Of a DNA stretch of 64,000 nt, positions 22,501 to 33,520 are shown piece after piece. The stretch spans positions 37,938,575-38,002,574 of the forward strand of contig NC_030819.1 in NCBI RefSeq assembly GCF_001704415.2, read 5' to 3'. The notes below the pieces were generated by a model. It saw only the letters and a program-made list of their open reading frames with translations. It searched no databases and had not been told where the DNA came from. Numbering within the stretch: the stretch's first letter is position 1; every line of letters starts with the position of its first letter. This stretch comes from Capra hircus. Lineage: Eukaryota > Chordata > Mammalia > Artiodactyla > Bovidae. Both the position numbers and the translations under genes were made by a program.

Positions 22501-22833
22501 ATGAAAAGAATGGACTGTTGGACTCTGTGGGAGAAGGCTAAGGTGGGATGATTTGAAAGAATAGCACTGAAACATGTATATTACCATATGTGAAATAGAT
22601 CACCAGTCCATGTTCAATGCATGAGACAGGGTGCTCAGGGCTGGTGCACTGGGATGACTCTGAAAGATGGGATGGGGATGGAGGTGGGAGGGAAATTCAG
22701 GATGGGGAACACATACATCTATGGCTGATTCATGTGAATGTATGGCAAAAAAAAAAAAACCCACAATATTGTAAATTAATTAGCTTCCAATTAAAATTTT
22801 TTTAAAAAAAATCTTAAAAAAAAAGAGAGAGAG
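19579..22833 (+). mobile_element. L1 LINE, 5'-truncated, with 14-bp TSD
   Basis: An artiodactyl L1 starts inside ORF2 and runs to the 3' end. Frame 19572-20141 carries the region after the endonuclease (ITSTEIKTVIRNLPTNKSPG) and ends in a stop after GKLPN. Frame 20306-20527 holds RT block A (IISIDAEKAFDKIQHPF) and then slips at an A-run near 20460. The catalytic block (LFADDMILYIENPKDS) is near 20711. Frame 21159-21797 is the C-terminal region. The 3' UTR has a G-rich stretch at 22669-22692 and an A-rich tail. 'agagacaatgtccc' at 19565-19578 is repeated at 22834-22847. Dead copy. Confidence 0.96.
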
Positions 22834-22850
22834 AGAGACAATGTCCCATA

Positions 22851-22960
22851 GGATGAGTTTCCTATTTAGCCTGAGAGAAATAGTAGTATTTCCTAAAAAA
22901 CACTTTCTGTTTCCCACTCTCTTCTCCCTCTCCCATCATTTTGAGAGACAGTGTCCCCTA
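22851..22960 (+). repeat. Tandem duplication, copy B
   Basis: Second copy of the unit at 19464-19578: 'ggatgagtttcc', 'agcctgagagaaatagtagt', 'ctgtttcccactctcttctc', 'gagacagtgtcccc'. It has a few substitutions and a ~10-base deletion relative to copy A, so the duplication is older than the L1 that separates them. Confidence 0.85.
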
Positions 22961-22984
22961 GGAAAAAGACAGAGAAAGCTGAGG

Positions 22985-23175
22985 GGTTCTATACTTACCA
23001 GCTGGTTATTTTAGACAAGTTAACTAATATCTCTGAACTTCAGTGTCCTCGTATGTAGAAAGGAGGGTAAAATACCACCTACTTGTTAATATCTGGGGAG
23101 GCTCAACTGGATTTGGATCTGTCAAGGGAGTAGCAAAATGCCTTGCATGGTGGACTCTCAGTCAATGGTAGTTCT
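22985..23175 (+). mobile_element. MIR SINE (ancient)
   Basis: 'ttagacaagttaactaatat', 'ctgaacttcagtgtcctcgt' and 'ggtaaaataccacctacttg' follow the MIR core order. Confidence 0.7.
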
Positions 23176-23801
23176 CTACACTTTCTCACTGCTGTGGGCA
23201 GGAACCCTACGGGAGACCATCCTGCATGGTGTTGAAAAGGCAGGTCTCAGAAGAGAGCTCTCTGAGGAAGTCCATGGCCTTAGCTCCATGAACACACTTC
23301 TCTCAGGGAATGCCATCAGCTGCTGCCTCTGAGCATTGTCCACTGGCTCCTTCCTTGCCTGTTCTTCAGATGCCATTTAGCATTGGACTTCTAGCCAGTA
23401 GAATGGGCAAGGTCCAGGCTCACACAGAACTGGGCAGCCATTGGCACCTCTGGTCACTCTCTCTGCCCCGATCCTCTGACCAGGCAGGGCCAGTCCCTCT
23501 CTCCACTCCTGAACGTCTAGGGTTCCACTTCTTACACCAGTATCAAAGGTCCACCAAGGATAAAGCATCATCATCAGACCTCCCTTCTCAATTTACATAT
23601 TCTTCTCTCCTTTCCCACATCCCACCTCAATTTTATTCTTCTCTTCCATTTTCTTGGCTCTCTTTTGAAGTTTATGAGGGAGAAAATAAAGCTCAATAAA
23701 CAAAGGATACCATGTCTCAGTATTTCTAGAAATAACTGATTAGTATTAACTCTGCCAAGCTGAAAATCATCATAGTTTTTGGCACTCACTGAAGCTTTTA
23801 T
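23176..23801. other. Unassigned, C/T-rich; polyadenylation-like end
   Basis: Contains a 129-codon plus frame (23310-23699) with no recognisable domain. 'gagaaaataaagctcaataa' near 23680 offers AATAAA signals. It might be an old LTR or an unrecognised retrocopy 3' end. Confidence 0.3.
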
Positions 23802-24037
23802 GTTGTTGTTCTGTCACTCAGTTGCATCTGACTCTGTGACCCCATCGACTGCAGCATGCCAAACTCATGTCCATTGTTGATGCCATCCAACCATCTTGTC
23901 TTCTGTCATCCCCTTCTCCTCCTACCTTCAATCTTTCCCAGCATCAGGGTCTTTTCTAATGAGTGGGCTCTTTGCATCAGGTGGCCAAAGTATTGGAGCT
24001 TCAGTTTCAGTATCAGTCCTTCCAATGAATATTCAGG
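23802..24037 (-). mobile_element. BovB LINE 3' fragment with internal deletion
   Basis: Antisense BovB: 'gttgttctgtcactcagttg', then a jump from 'gcagcatgcca' to 'aactcatgtccattg' that omits about 60 bases, then 'catcaggtggccaaagtatt'. Ends at 'aatgaatattcaggg'. Confidence 0.9.
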
Positions 24038-24040
24038 GTA

Positions 24041-24360
24041 GACAACAGGAAACAATTTTACCCTTGCATGAGGAAAGATCCCAAGATCATCCCTAAGGAA
24101 AAATCTGACCTCCATGTTAGACAACCTATGACCATCCCCTGGGAAGGTGCTTCACTCTTTATCTGAATGTGGAGTCAAGTCAGTCCTGTGGACGTGCTCA
24201 TAAGTGTCCATTATTTGCCTGGGATCCAACCTATAAAGGTCTCCTTTCAGCTGGGAAATTGACACTAATTCTGTGTCATGTAGAGCCCAGCTCTGGCACT
24301 AGGCTCCTGAGATTTGAAACTATTTATGACAGGAAATCTAATAAAATCTTAGCTTTCTGA
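24041..24360 (+). mobile_element. Solo-LTR-like segment with TATA and AATAAA
   Basis: A TATA-like box 'cctataaaggt' at 24230-24240 lies about 100 bases before 'aatctaataaaatctta' (AATAAA at 24340-24345), the spacing expected of a retroviral-type LTR promoter and polyadenylation signal. LTR termini and TSD are not convincingly visible and the family is not recognised. Any promoter activity is untested. Confidence 0.35.
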
Positions 24361-24475
24361 TATATATGCATATACATACATATATATATAATATGTGTGT
24401 TATATATATAATAGAATAGCAATTGTTATTTTATATATATATATAATAGAATAGAATAGTAATTGTTACCTCATA
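24361..24475. repeat. AT-rich microsatellite with internal duplication
   Basis: (TA)n runs. The phrase 'atatataatagaatag' followed by 'caattgtta' or 'taattgtta' occurs twice within about 65 bases. Confidence 0.85.
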
Positions 24476-24682
24476 AATTTGTATAAGACATGCTACAGTC
24501 AAGACTTGGAATATATTACGTGTTCAAGAACATAAGCTATTATCATTGTTGTTGATATAATTATTATTATTTTCTAAGATAGGGCTGGATAACAACTTCG
24601 GGCTGTTTTAAGAAAAACTGAGGGAAATAAATAAATGCACATAATATGAAAAAAGATACATAAAGATGATTGGTTATCCCTA

Positions 24683-24846
24683 AACTTTCATATACATTAG
24701 AATTAGTAGAAGTCTTGTGAGGATACAGGTTTCTGGCCTCCATTCCAGAATTTCTGTCAGTAGGTCTGGGGCCAGGAAAGAAGATTTGCATTCCTAACTA
24801 GGTGATGCTGGTGTGACTAGTCTACAGGCTATACTTTTAGCAGCAC
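24683..24846 (+). mobile_element. MER5 (hAT-Charlie) MITE
   Basis: 'catatacattagaattagta', 'gtcagtaggtctggggccag', 'gatttgcattcctaactagg' and 'tgatgctggtgtgac' follow the order of MER5A, a short non-autonomous DNA transposon of mammals. Confidence 0.7.
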
Positions 24847-25933
24847 AAATTTAGGGTATTTCTCATCTAGAAAAGTAATTTGGGTTTCATCAGTGGTTGA
24901 TAGAAAACTTGGCTACATGTTTCTATAAATTTTCTTCTGAGAAAGCAGAGTGGAGGTGTGGCTCACTTGCTGTCAATACCCTGTATAAACACCCATGTAA
25001 GGCTGAGGCTTCACTCAATAGTCTTATGAAGTAAGCATCTGTGATACACCAGGGAACACCCCTGGAAATACATCAGTGGGTAAGACAGACACTCTCTGTC
25101 ACATCACGAAACTAATCGTCTTCTGGGTTGATAGGCATTCAGCAAATAATTGCACGGATGCAAAATTACATTCACTATTGAGTGAAAAAAAAACCTTGCT
25201 TTTTCATTTCAACTCTGTGAAACACTACAAATATTATGGCTCCTATTTTAGAGCTAAGAAAAAAAAAGTACAGAACCAAGGAATTTTTAAGGCTGGCACT
25301 GCCCTTAGAAATCACTTTTTAAAACTCTTAATGCAAATGGAGTTAAAGAACTTCCTCAAAATGACAGGAGTAATTGGCATCGATGCTAAAATTGGATTTT
25401 TATTTGAATTTTCTTTTCATACTGCCTGAAAACAGAAAACATGGCCTTGGTATTTTATAGCACGTGTACTATGCGTAACATACCAACTGTGGTAGTGAGA
25501 ATGAAATAAAAACAAGGGAGCTAGCAGGCAACATAAAGAGACTTTCTGCTGCATTGATTTAGAGCTTTTAATATAATTTCACTCCTACTTCTCTTGGTGG
25601 CCTAGAAGCCAGCCATTATTCCTCCATTATTTACATGGTGGGTGTTTTTCTCTCTGAATTTTGAAATACATTCTCAAATGGATACTTGGCCATGATTGAT
25701 GGATTACTAGAAGTCATTTTTTTTAAAAATTAGAGAGTTGGTTTAAAACAGTTGATAATTTCTAAAAACAAGTCACTTTTTAGATATTCATAAAAATAGA
25801 ATTATAATTCTTTTGTAAAACACCTCTCAGCCACTCAGTGAGGTTGTTAAATTTTTTTCCCAGTTGAAACTAAAAAGTCTATAGAAAGTAAATAAGAAAT
25901 ATTACTACTAATTAGAATACATTAAAAAGAGTA
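24847..25933. other. Unassigned sequence
   Basis: AT-rich. A 117-codon plus frame at 25076-25429 has no recognised domain. Text near 25200-25320 may be a decayed MIR. Otherwise nothing identifiable. Confidence 0.35.
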
Positions 25934-25989
25934 ATGAGAAGCTTATATATATATATTCTAATAAGCTTATATATTTATTCTAATAAGCT

Positions 25990-26035
<46 letters not shown>

Positions 26036-26036
26036 G
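25934..26036. repeat. Inverted repeat followed by (TA)n
   Basis: 'atgagaagctta' (25934-25945) is the reverse complement of 'taagcttctcat' (25984-25995), with AT-rich, partly self-complementary sequence between. A long (TA)n run follows to about 26028. A cruciform could form. Confidence 0.85.
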
Positions 26037-26075
26037 TATAAGGTCACACATTTTAGGGAACTAAACTTTTAAGTT

Positions 26076-26262
26076 GAAAGTGAAAGTTGTTCAGTCATGT
26101 CCAGCTCTTTGCGACCCCATAGACTGTAAAGTCTATGGGATTCTCCAGGCCAGAATACTGGAACGGGCTTTCCCTTCTCCAGGGGATCTTCCCAACCCAG
26201 GGATGAAACCCTCCCTTGTGGCAGGAGGATTCTTTACCAGCTGAGCTACCAGGGAAGCCCTC
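26076..26262 (-). mobile_element. Bov-tA SINE
   Basis: Antisense copy: 'gaaagtgaaagttgttcagt', 'gggatcttcccaacccaggg', 'gctgagctaccagggaagcc'. Confidence 0.92.
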
Positions 26263-26794
26263 TACAGGTTTGACCCACTTTAATTTAAGGTTCCAGTTCT
26301 CACACAGTCCAGTGAATACGTCCCATTTAAGTTACATCAGATGAATCCACTGCATAATTTTGTTAGCTATGGTGAGATATTAGCCTCTACTGAATAGTTG
26401 CTGAACCTGATTACAAGGGATCCTACTTCTACATGCTGCAAAGGAGTGGGGGTGGGGTGTGAATCATGATGCCCTTCCTTACTTACCAGGAATGAGTGAT
26501 CACAGAATTTTAAAGGCACAGAACTAGATAAAAAGTTTTAAAAAATAAAGTTAGAATTTCTGGAGTCAAAAGGAAACATGGAAAATTGTCTTCTCTCATT
26601 ATTGTCTTCTTCTCATTATGGGGATGAAAAAACCAAGTCTCAAAGGGGAAATGGCCTTTCTGGGATCATGTGGCAAACTCCCAATCTTCTGATTCCCAGA
26701 CAGGGGCTTTTCTGTAAACAATGGCAGCAGTATAGTGCCCCTCCCCCACACCATGGCTGTTTCTTTAGCCCAGGCAAGTTGGAAATTTCTTTTT
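26263..26794. other. Unassigned sequence
   Basis: A MIR-like phrase at 26620-26760 ('atggggatgaaaaaaccaag') hints at an antisense MIR. No coding frame is supported. Confidence 0.35.
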
Positions 26795-27478
26795 TTAAAT
26801 ATGTGTTATTTTTAAAAAATTTTTTATTCAAATATAGTTAATTTGTAATATGATATTAGTTTCAGTTTTAAGTGTATAACATAATGATTCAATATTTTTA
26901 TGAATTATATACCATTTAAAGTTATAAAATATTGGAAACATTCCCTTTCTGTACAACATACCCTTATAGCTTATTTTTCTATACACAGTTTTTCTTAATC
27001 CTTGACCTCTATAATGTCCCTCCCCCTCCACAATGATAATTACTAACTTGATTTCTACATCTGTGAGTCAGTTTCTATTTTCATTTGGTTAATTTTTTAG
27101 ATTTCACATATAAATGATAACATTGTTTATTTTTCTCTATCTGATTTCTTTAAACCTAATATCCTCCAGGTCCTTCCATGTTGTTGCAAAAGGCCAAATT
27201 TCATTCTATTTTATGGCTGAGTAGTACTCCATTGGGTATGTGTGCATCTCGTCTTTATCCATTCAGCTGTTGATAAATGCTTAAACTGCTTCTATATCTT
27301 GACTGTTGTATATAATGCTGCTCTGAACATTGGGGTGCATGTATCTTTTCAAATTAGTCTTTTTGTTTTCTTTGGATATAAGGTATAACCACTATGAAAA
27401 ACAGTATGAGGTTCTTAAAAAAAAAACAAGTATAGAACTACTATATGACTCAACAATTCTACTTCTGGACATATATCC
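26795..27478 (-). mobile_element. Old L1 with 5' inversion (twin-primed)
   Basis: From 26795 to about 27383 the text is antisense L1 3' UTR and ORF2 end ('tccaggtccttccatgttgt', 'ctttggatata'). From 27384 to 27478 it switches to sense L1 ('ccactatgaaaaacagtatg', 'ggacatatatccagaaag'). The sense piece is the segment that lies directly upstream of the antisense piece in an intact L1, as expected of a 5' inversion at insertion. Confidence 0.75.
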
Positions 27479-27484
27479 AGAAAG

Positions 27485-27890
27485 ATCTTATTTAATTTTT
27501 TTTTAATTTGTTAATTGAATTGCTATTGCAGTGTAGTTGCTCTACGATGTTGTGTTAGTTCCTGCTGTATAGCAAAGTGAAGCAGCTATATGTATACATA
27601 TATCCCCTCTTTTTTCCCATTTAGATCACCACAGAGCATTGAGTAGAGTTCCCTGTGCTATACAGTAGGTTCTCGGTATATATTTTATACCTAGCAGTGT
27701 GTTATATGTCAATCCCTATCTCCAAGTTCTTCCCACCCCTTCTTCCCCCACTATATGTCCATTCTCTATGTCTGTCTCTATTTCTGCTTTGCAAATAAGT
27801 TCATTAGTATCACTTTTATAGATTCCACATATAAATGATATTATACAATATGTTCTTTTGGACTTGCTGACTTAGTGTCCATAGAGAGAA
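27485..27890 (-). mobile_element. Artiodactyl L1 3' UTR fragment
   Basis: 'agtgtagttgctctacgatg', 'gagtagagttccctgtgcta' and 'tatgtctgtctctatttctg' are antisense landmarks of L1 3' UTR. No SINE interrupts it. Confidence 0.82.
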
Positions 27891-28056
27891 GAAATCAGTG
27901 TAAAAAAAGTCTGTTCCTGTTTTGGGGGTTTCACAAACCTAGATCCTAGAACAATGTATGATGATTTGAAGAGCAGGACTTCTTGCCCCAGGATGGGTTA
28001 AAAAAAAAATCTGGGATAAGCAAGGAAAAGTTCAAAAAGCAGATGCAGAGAACTTG

Positions 28057-28264
28057 TACTTTTGCTCAGTCAGTTGTGTCCAACTCTTTGTGACCTTAAG
28101 GACTGTAGCCTGCCAGACCCCTCTATCCAAGGGATTTCCCAGGCAAGAATACTGGAGTGGGTTGCCATTTCTTCCTCCAGGGGATCTTCCTGACCCAAGG
28201 ATCGAATCTACAAGAGATCTCTTGTGTCTCTTGCCTTGATAGGCAGATTCTTTACCACTGAGCC
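28057..28264 (-). mobile_element. Bov-tA SINE
   Basis: Antisense copy: 'gctcagtcagttgtgtccaa', 'caagaatactggagtgggtt', 'cagattctttaccactgagc'. Confidence 0.92.
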
Positions 28265-28299
28265 AGATGGCTTAGATATGGTTGATTTCTGAGAAGGGA

Positions 28300-29240
28300 A
28301 CACATAATCTACTTTTCTCTAGCCAAACATCTAGGGGAAGAGGGTGCATAGAAACCCAGGGTGCAGTTGGAAGGCCCAAGGATTCCCAAGCAGATCTGAG
28401 TCCTCAGCCATTGGAGAGGAAGTAAGTTTCCAGCAGCTCCAGTTTTCATGGGGCTGCAGGAGCAGCTCCAGTTTTCGTGGGGCTGCAGGAGCAGCTCCAG
28501 TTTTCGTGGGGCTGCAGGAGCAGTGTTGGGCAGATAGGCCCCAAGCAGCCTCATTGAGCTCTTCATCCTACTCTTTGTCATAGCACCAATGAAATGAACT
28601 TTCTCACTCAAGAGGGATAGGCATGACCCAAGGATAGGAGAATCATGGTACTGAAAGCTGAGCCTCTCTGTACACTGAAGATGAATCAAATCCCAGAGAT
28701 AGAGTTTTGGGTAAAGGAGAAAAGAATAGCTTTACTGTTTTGCTAGAAAAAGAGAGAAACACTGGGCTTCTGCTTCAAAAAACTATGTGTCTCAACTCCA
28801 GAGAACTTGATGAGGGCTTTCATAACAGTGGGTCAAATGTGGGGGTCTCTGACAAGATTAAGGTGTGAGCACTCCCTTTAGTCTCCTCACAGGTGGTCTG
28901 TCTCTTAATCTTCTTTGGTCTTCTTAATCTTATAACAGATGATCTCTTGACTGCTCCAGCCTTGATTAACAGCTTATTCTGGAATTCAGGGAACATCATA
29001 ATGACTGGAGTCTTGCCTACAAGAGATAGGAAAGAAAAAGGCCTTCATGCCTGGGAGCCCCACAGGCCTGCAACCTGGTTTCAGTCATATGGCTCTGAGG
29101 CTGTGAATGTGGAAGAATGCAACAGTGACCTACAAGGACAGTTGATGACTGGAGGCAAGATTGAGACCAGGATGCCTCATGAATGCCAGTGTGGGTGTTG
29201 TCTCCTCTCCAGCCATCCCTACACCTCATCACCCTGTGGT
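28300..29240. other. Unassigned, possibly LTR-like region
   Basis: Reads like the inside of an interspersed repeat ('gaatagctttactgttttgc', giving an AGTAAA-type signal on the minus strand) and contains the 29-bp minisatellite. Frames of 126 and 144 codons overlap but carry no domain I recognise. LTR identity is a guess. Confidence 0.3.
28432..28518 (+). repeat. 29-bp minisatellite, three copies
   Basis: The unit starts 'agcagctccagttttcgtgg' and ends 'ggctgcagg'. Copies start at 28432, 28461 and 28490. Copies 2 and 3 are identical, and copy 1 differs by A for G ('catgg'). 29 is not a multiple of 3, so it does not behave as a coding repeat. Confidence 0.97.
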
Positions 29241-29244
29241 GGCG

Positions 29245-29481
29245 GTGCTGGTTTAATTGCTAAGTTGTGTCTGACACTTTGCAATCCCATGGACCAGGAT
29301 CCTCTGTCCATGGAATTTTCCAAGTAAGAATACTGGAGTGGGTTGCTATTTCCTTTCCCAAAGGATCTTCCTGACCCAAGGATCTTCCTGACCCAAGGAT
29401 CAAACCTGGGTCTCCTGTACTGCAGGTGGTCTCCTGCATTGCAGGCAGATTCTTTAATGACTGAGCCACCAGGGGAGCCCC
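29245..29481 (-). mobile_element. Bov-tA SINE with internal tandem duplications
   Basis: Antisense copy. 'ggatcttcctgacccaa' occurs twice with a 19-base step near 29375-29400, and 'ggtctcctg' plus 'ctgcag' is also doubled near 29410-29440. It ends 'ccaccaggggagcccc'. The doublings lengthen the SINE to about 237 bp. Confidence 0.9.
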
Positions 29482-30289
29482 TAGTCACCCTATATTTAAG
29501 CCTAATTGTGGGGAAGCAGAGAGTAAGTGAAAGTAGGGGGAGGAGACCACACTGTATAGACCGAGATCAAATGTCCAACCATTTGGCCTAATGGGAGATA
29601 GAAATGAACATTAAGTTCAGTGACAGCAAAATAGAGAAATTTCTTGTTACAAAAGAGTCTGGTTTTTTTGCCCGCTATAAACATCACTGCTTGCTTGGCA
29701 TGAGTATAGTTTCCCTAAATGGCCAAGAGTTGCTTTTCTGAATTCTGCTTAAAAAATAATTTAATCCAATTAGTCAACATGTAAAAATGGCCTTAAATAA
29801 CATTTTAGGAAACATGACAACTCGTCTTTTAAATGGAAAACTGTTGTGAAGAACAATTTGTGTCTTAAAACATTTTAATGTAAAACTTGTGTTGGTATTT
29901 CATTTTGGACTTGTACACCAACTCAGCCCCCATACATTCCCTCTTAACATCCTGTCTAAGGAAGCTCCCAGAAACTCCACCGCTCTGAGGGCCTCTCAAC
30001 AAGACCTCCCAGCTTCCTTTGGGAAACACCCCCAGATCCCTTTCCGCAGAGTACATTATCATTTTCTTATTTAATCCAAGTTACTTTGCAGTGTTATTGT
30101 TATTTACACATTTCAGCTGTTCCCATATTTGTTCCTGAAGTGCATGCAGTTAATGTTCAGCTAACATTTGCACATGCCCTTGAGGGTTACCACTGGTTTC
30201 TTATCTTTTTCAGAAAGGCACTCTGGGTCTGCTTCCCCTTTCTTGAGTGGGTGGGTCAGGAAGGGGCAGGCTCTCAAGGTCAAAGTTCA
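29482..30289. other. Unassigned sequence
   Basis: No repeat or gene recognised. Short chance frames only. Confidence 0.35.
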
Positions 30290-30440
30290 AGTTTTAGAGC
30301 CCCTCCAGGCTCTATCACCTACAGGCTTTGTACCTTTAAGCAAACCTCTCTTGCCTTAGTTTCTTCATTTATAAAGTGAAGATAGTGATGTTTCTACCTT
30401 GAACAGTTGCAGTTAGTACAATTGGTGCAATTTCTGGCAA
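30290..30440 (+). mobile_element. MIR SINE (ancient)
   Basis: 'gctctatcacctacaggctt', 'gccttagtttcttcatttat' and 'aaagtgaagatagtgatgtt' match the MIR core order. Confidence 0.72.
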
Positions 30441-31697
30441 ATAATGTTCAAAAAAATCTCAGCTATTACTATTATATGACTTGGAACCAGGAATTTGCCA
30501 CATCTGCTCTCTACACCACCACCACCACCACCCTCCACCAATTTTCTTCCTCTTTTTGTGCTATTTTATTCCCTAATAAATGCTTGGTGAAAGTATTCTG
30601 AATGAACCATTTGGTTTCACTTTTCAGTTCTGTAAACTTTAATTAAACCAATGTGCCAGACCATTGCAGTGTCTCACCATGGTACAGAGACAAGAAAAAG
30701 AATAAAATGCGCTGTACTTCATCTTACAGTGTAAGAGAGATTTAATAACTTCACATTTCCATGTGTTGACTGCAAAGGAGCACGAGAATGTTACTGAAGA
30801 CTTCCTGGAGGCAGAAACCACTGACCTGAATCCTGAATCATATGTGAGGGTCAGCTAGGGGAAAAATGATGGTCAGGTCCTTCTAGACAGTGGGGAGAAT
30901 CTGGAACATAGCAAGAAACAATGTGAAGATATGGTGTGCATGGGGGTGGGGGGAAACACCCTCAACATCTGCAGGTATCAGGGCAAGCTTGCAAATGGCA
31001 GTGACATACCTTATGTGTATTTAGAAGTTATAAATTAAGCTAGCAAAATGCTATACAAAATAAATTTACCCTCTTATCTTGACAAATAGCATCCTAGGAG
31101 GCCAGGTTGTAAGTTGAAATATTGGAATTTATTGGAATTCCAGGCTAGAAATGTGATGCTGGGAAGAGATCCAGCCTTTAGCCCACAAACTACCTTCTTC
31201 TTGACCCATCCCTGGCTCCATTGCCCACCTCCCTTTCTTTAGCAATAATGTTAATATTTTCCCCTTGACCAGCCCACCTCAGACCTGCTCAAGGTCATGG
31301 TCTATCCTTCAGAACATAAGTTCAAGGAAGAGACCCATGCAGGTGCTGGAAGGGCTCTGGGCTATTTGTTTAGAGAATTCGGGAGACCAAAACTCAATAG
31401 CATATTCCATGAGGTGGAAGCATGGCACCTGAGTGAGTGCCTCCCTTTAGCATGTGGACAGCTGTGAAGGGGACCAGGAAGCACAAGAACAGTGACCTCT
31501 AAAGAGTAGAGGTCTTAGAACTGATACCCTATGTGCTGGGACGTAAGGGTGATACCAATGAGAAATCACACTTCTCCATCATGAGTGCATAAAGACTAAG
31601 GCAAACAGTGGGGTATGAGACTGGAGGGAGCAGATAGGAGCCATGCCATGGATGCTTCATATTCTACTGAGATTAAACTTGAAACTGTTGGTTTGTG
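30441..31697. other. Unassigned sequence
   Basis: Contains a short (ACC)n run near 30516-30530. No coding frame above chance and no repeat named. Confidence 0.35.
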
Positions 31698-31914
31698 GGC
31701 ATGTGTGCTAAGTCACTTCAGTCATGTCAGACTGTCTATGACCCTATGGACTGTAACCCACCAGGCTGCACTATCCATGGGATTTTCCAGGCAAGAATGC
31801 CGGAGTGGGTTGCCATGCCCTCCTCCAGGGGATCTTCCCAACCCAGGGATCAAACCCACATCTCTTGTGTTTCCTGCATTGACTGGTGGGATCTTTACCA
31901 CTAGCGCCACCTGG
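31698..31914 (-). mobile_element. Bov-tA SINE
   Basis: Antisense copy: 'gcatgtgtgctaagtcactt', 'ggcaagaatgccggagtggg', ending in 'actagcgccacctgg'. The tRNA-side end carries a CTCF-like motif (separate entry). Confidence 0.93.
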
Positions 31915-31915
31915 T
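31901..31915 (-). promoter_or_regulatory. CTCF-like motif in a Bov-tA SINE
   Basis: On the minus strand the sequence reads ACCAGGTGGCGCTAG, matching the core of the vertebrate CTCF consensus (CCASYAGRKGGCRS) at the main G/C positions. Binding depends on methylation and context and cannot be told from sequence. Confidence 0.5.
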
Positions 31916-32214
31916 TTAGTAGGAATATTGAAAGATTTTAAGAAAAGAAAGTCATGGTCATAGTTTTTGAATTATTGGCTACAAATTGGAGGACAGATTG
32001 AGTTTTAAGAGAAAATAAGATAGAGGTGGTGGGGCCAGGTTGGACATGGTTAGTTGAAACATTCAAGCTGAATTTTGTAGAGATGGGAAGATGGGTCAAT
32101 ACCTGGTTTGGAGATAAAATTGGTAGTGATTATTGTTTGGAGATGGGGCTGGGAGAGTGTGAGGGAAGGATGGAAGACTGGGAGAACTGGAGGATGACTC
32201 CCATATGAACTAGT

Positions 32215-32830
32215 CACTGTGTGTTGGTTTTTTATTGTTGTCACGATAAATCACCACAAATTTAACAGTTTAAAATATGTCCATGTATTATCTCAAAGTG
32301 CATCTCAGCTGGATCCCTTGCTTAGAGTCTGGTAAGATTGGATTCCATTCTCTTCTGAAAAATTCAAGGGTGAATCTGCTTTCAACCTCTTTTTGGTTGT
32401 GGGTTAAATTCAATTTTTTTGAGATTGTAGTACTGAGGCCCCTATTTCCTTGGTGTCTGTCAGCAAAGGGCTGGTCTTTTTTCCTAGAGGGGGCCTGAAT
32501 TCCTTTTCCTGCTTTCCAAACACAGCCCAGTGGAAACAGGCAACAGCAGAAGTGGATGGAGTTCCTTATACTTTGAATCTCTCCAGCTTCCCTTTCTCTT
32601 TCATCTCTCTGCTGCATTTCTCTCCTATTTCCCTCTTTAACCAGAAGAAATGATTCTCTACTTTTAAGGACTCATGGAATTGGATTGAGCCCACCCTGGT
32701 AATCTAGAGTCATCTCGAGGTCCCTAAACTTAACCAGATTTTCAAAGTCCCTTTTGGCATGTTACTCAATATATTCACAGGTTCCAGGGGTCCTAAAGAT
32801 GGGGGTTGGAGGGTGATTTTTAAGGGAACC
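32215..32830 (-). mobile_element. Old mammalian LTR-like repeat
   Basis: 'aaatcaccacaaatttaaca', 'ggattgagcccaccctggta', 'aaacttaaccagattttcaa' and 'atattcacaggttccagggg' occur in the order of a common antisense mammalian interspersed repeat. The class (MaLR-type LTR or other) is inferred. Confidence 0.5.
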
Positions 32831-32892
32831 ATTCTCTCTAGGCTATTAAAATACTCCTGAGATTATTTATACTAACCAACCTGTTCATCCAT

Positions 32893-33121
32893 GTGTGTGC
32901 ATGTGTGCTAATTTGCTTCAGTTGTGTCTGACTCTTTGTGACCCTGTGGACTGTAGCCTGCCAGGCTCCTCTGTCCATGAAATTCTCAAGGCAAGAATAC
33001 CGGAGTGGGTTGCCATGCCCTCCTCCAGGAGATCTTCCCAACCCAGGGACTGAAACCACATCTCTTATGTCTTCTGCATTGGCAGGAGGGTTCTTTACCA
33101 CTAGTGCCACATCGGAAGCCC
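32893..33121 (-). mobile_element. Bov-tA SINE
   Basis: Antisense copy: 'gtgtgtgcatgtgtgctaat', 'gactgtagcctgccaggctc', 'accactagtgccacatcgga'. Confidence 0.93.
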
Positions 33122-33254
33122 AAGGTGCTCATTCCACAGATGTCCCTTGTTTAAGGCCAGGCAACTGGTTGGTGGCAGAAGCTGGGTGAAAAATCCACCC
33201 TTCCTGATTTCTAGCCCAGGCAATCCATGACCATGCTATCTAGCAGCACCCGAC

Positions 33255-33520
33255 TCTGTCTCCTTCCATCTCACCCAATTGCTCTCCATCAAATCACCTT
33301 GTTTATTTCCTTCATTGAATCCATGAGACCCTCAAATAATGTCACTAGCTTATTATTTATTGGCTGTCTTCTTTCACAAGTATTTCAGCTCCCAATTGAG
33401 CTACAAGTCTAAAATAGGGATTTTTGCCTTGTTTGTTCACCATTGAAGTTCCAGTGCTGCAAATAAGTGGTTCACAGTAAGCATCAATAAATGCTTATTG
33501 AATGAATAAATAAATAAGTG
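33255..33520 (+). mobile_element. L2 LINE 3' end (ancient)
   Basis: Weak match to the L2 3' end. The closing phrase 'aataaatgcttattgaatga' with following 'ataaataaataagtgaatga' is characteristic, and 'caccattgaagttccagtgc' precedes it. Confidence 0.65.
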
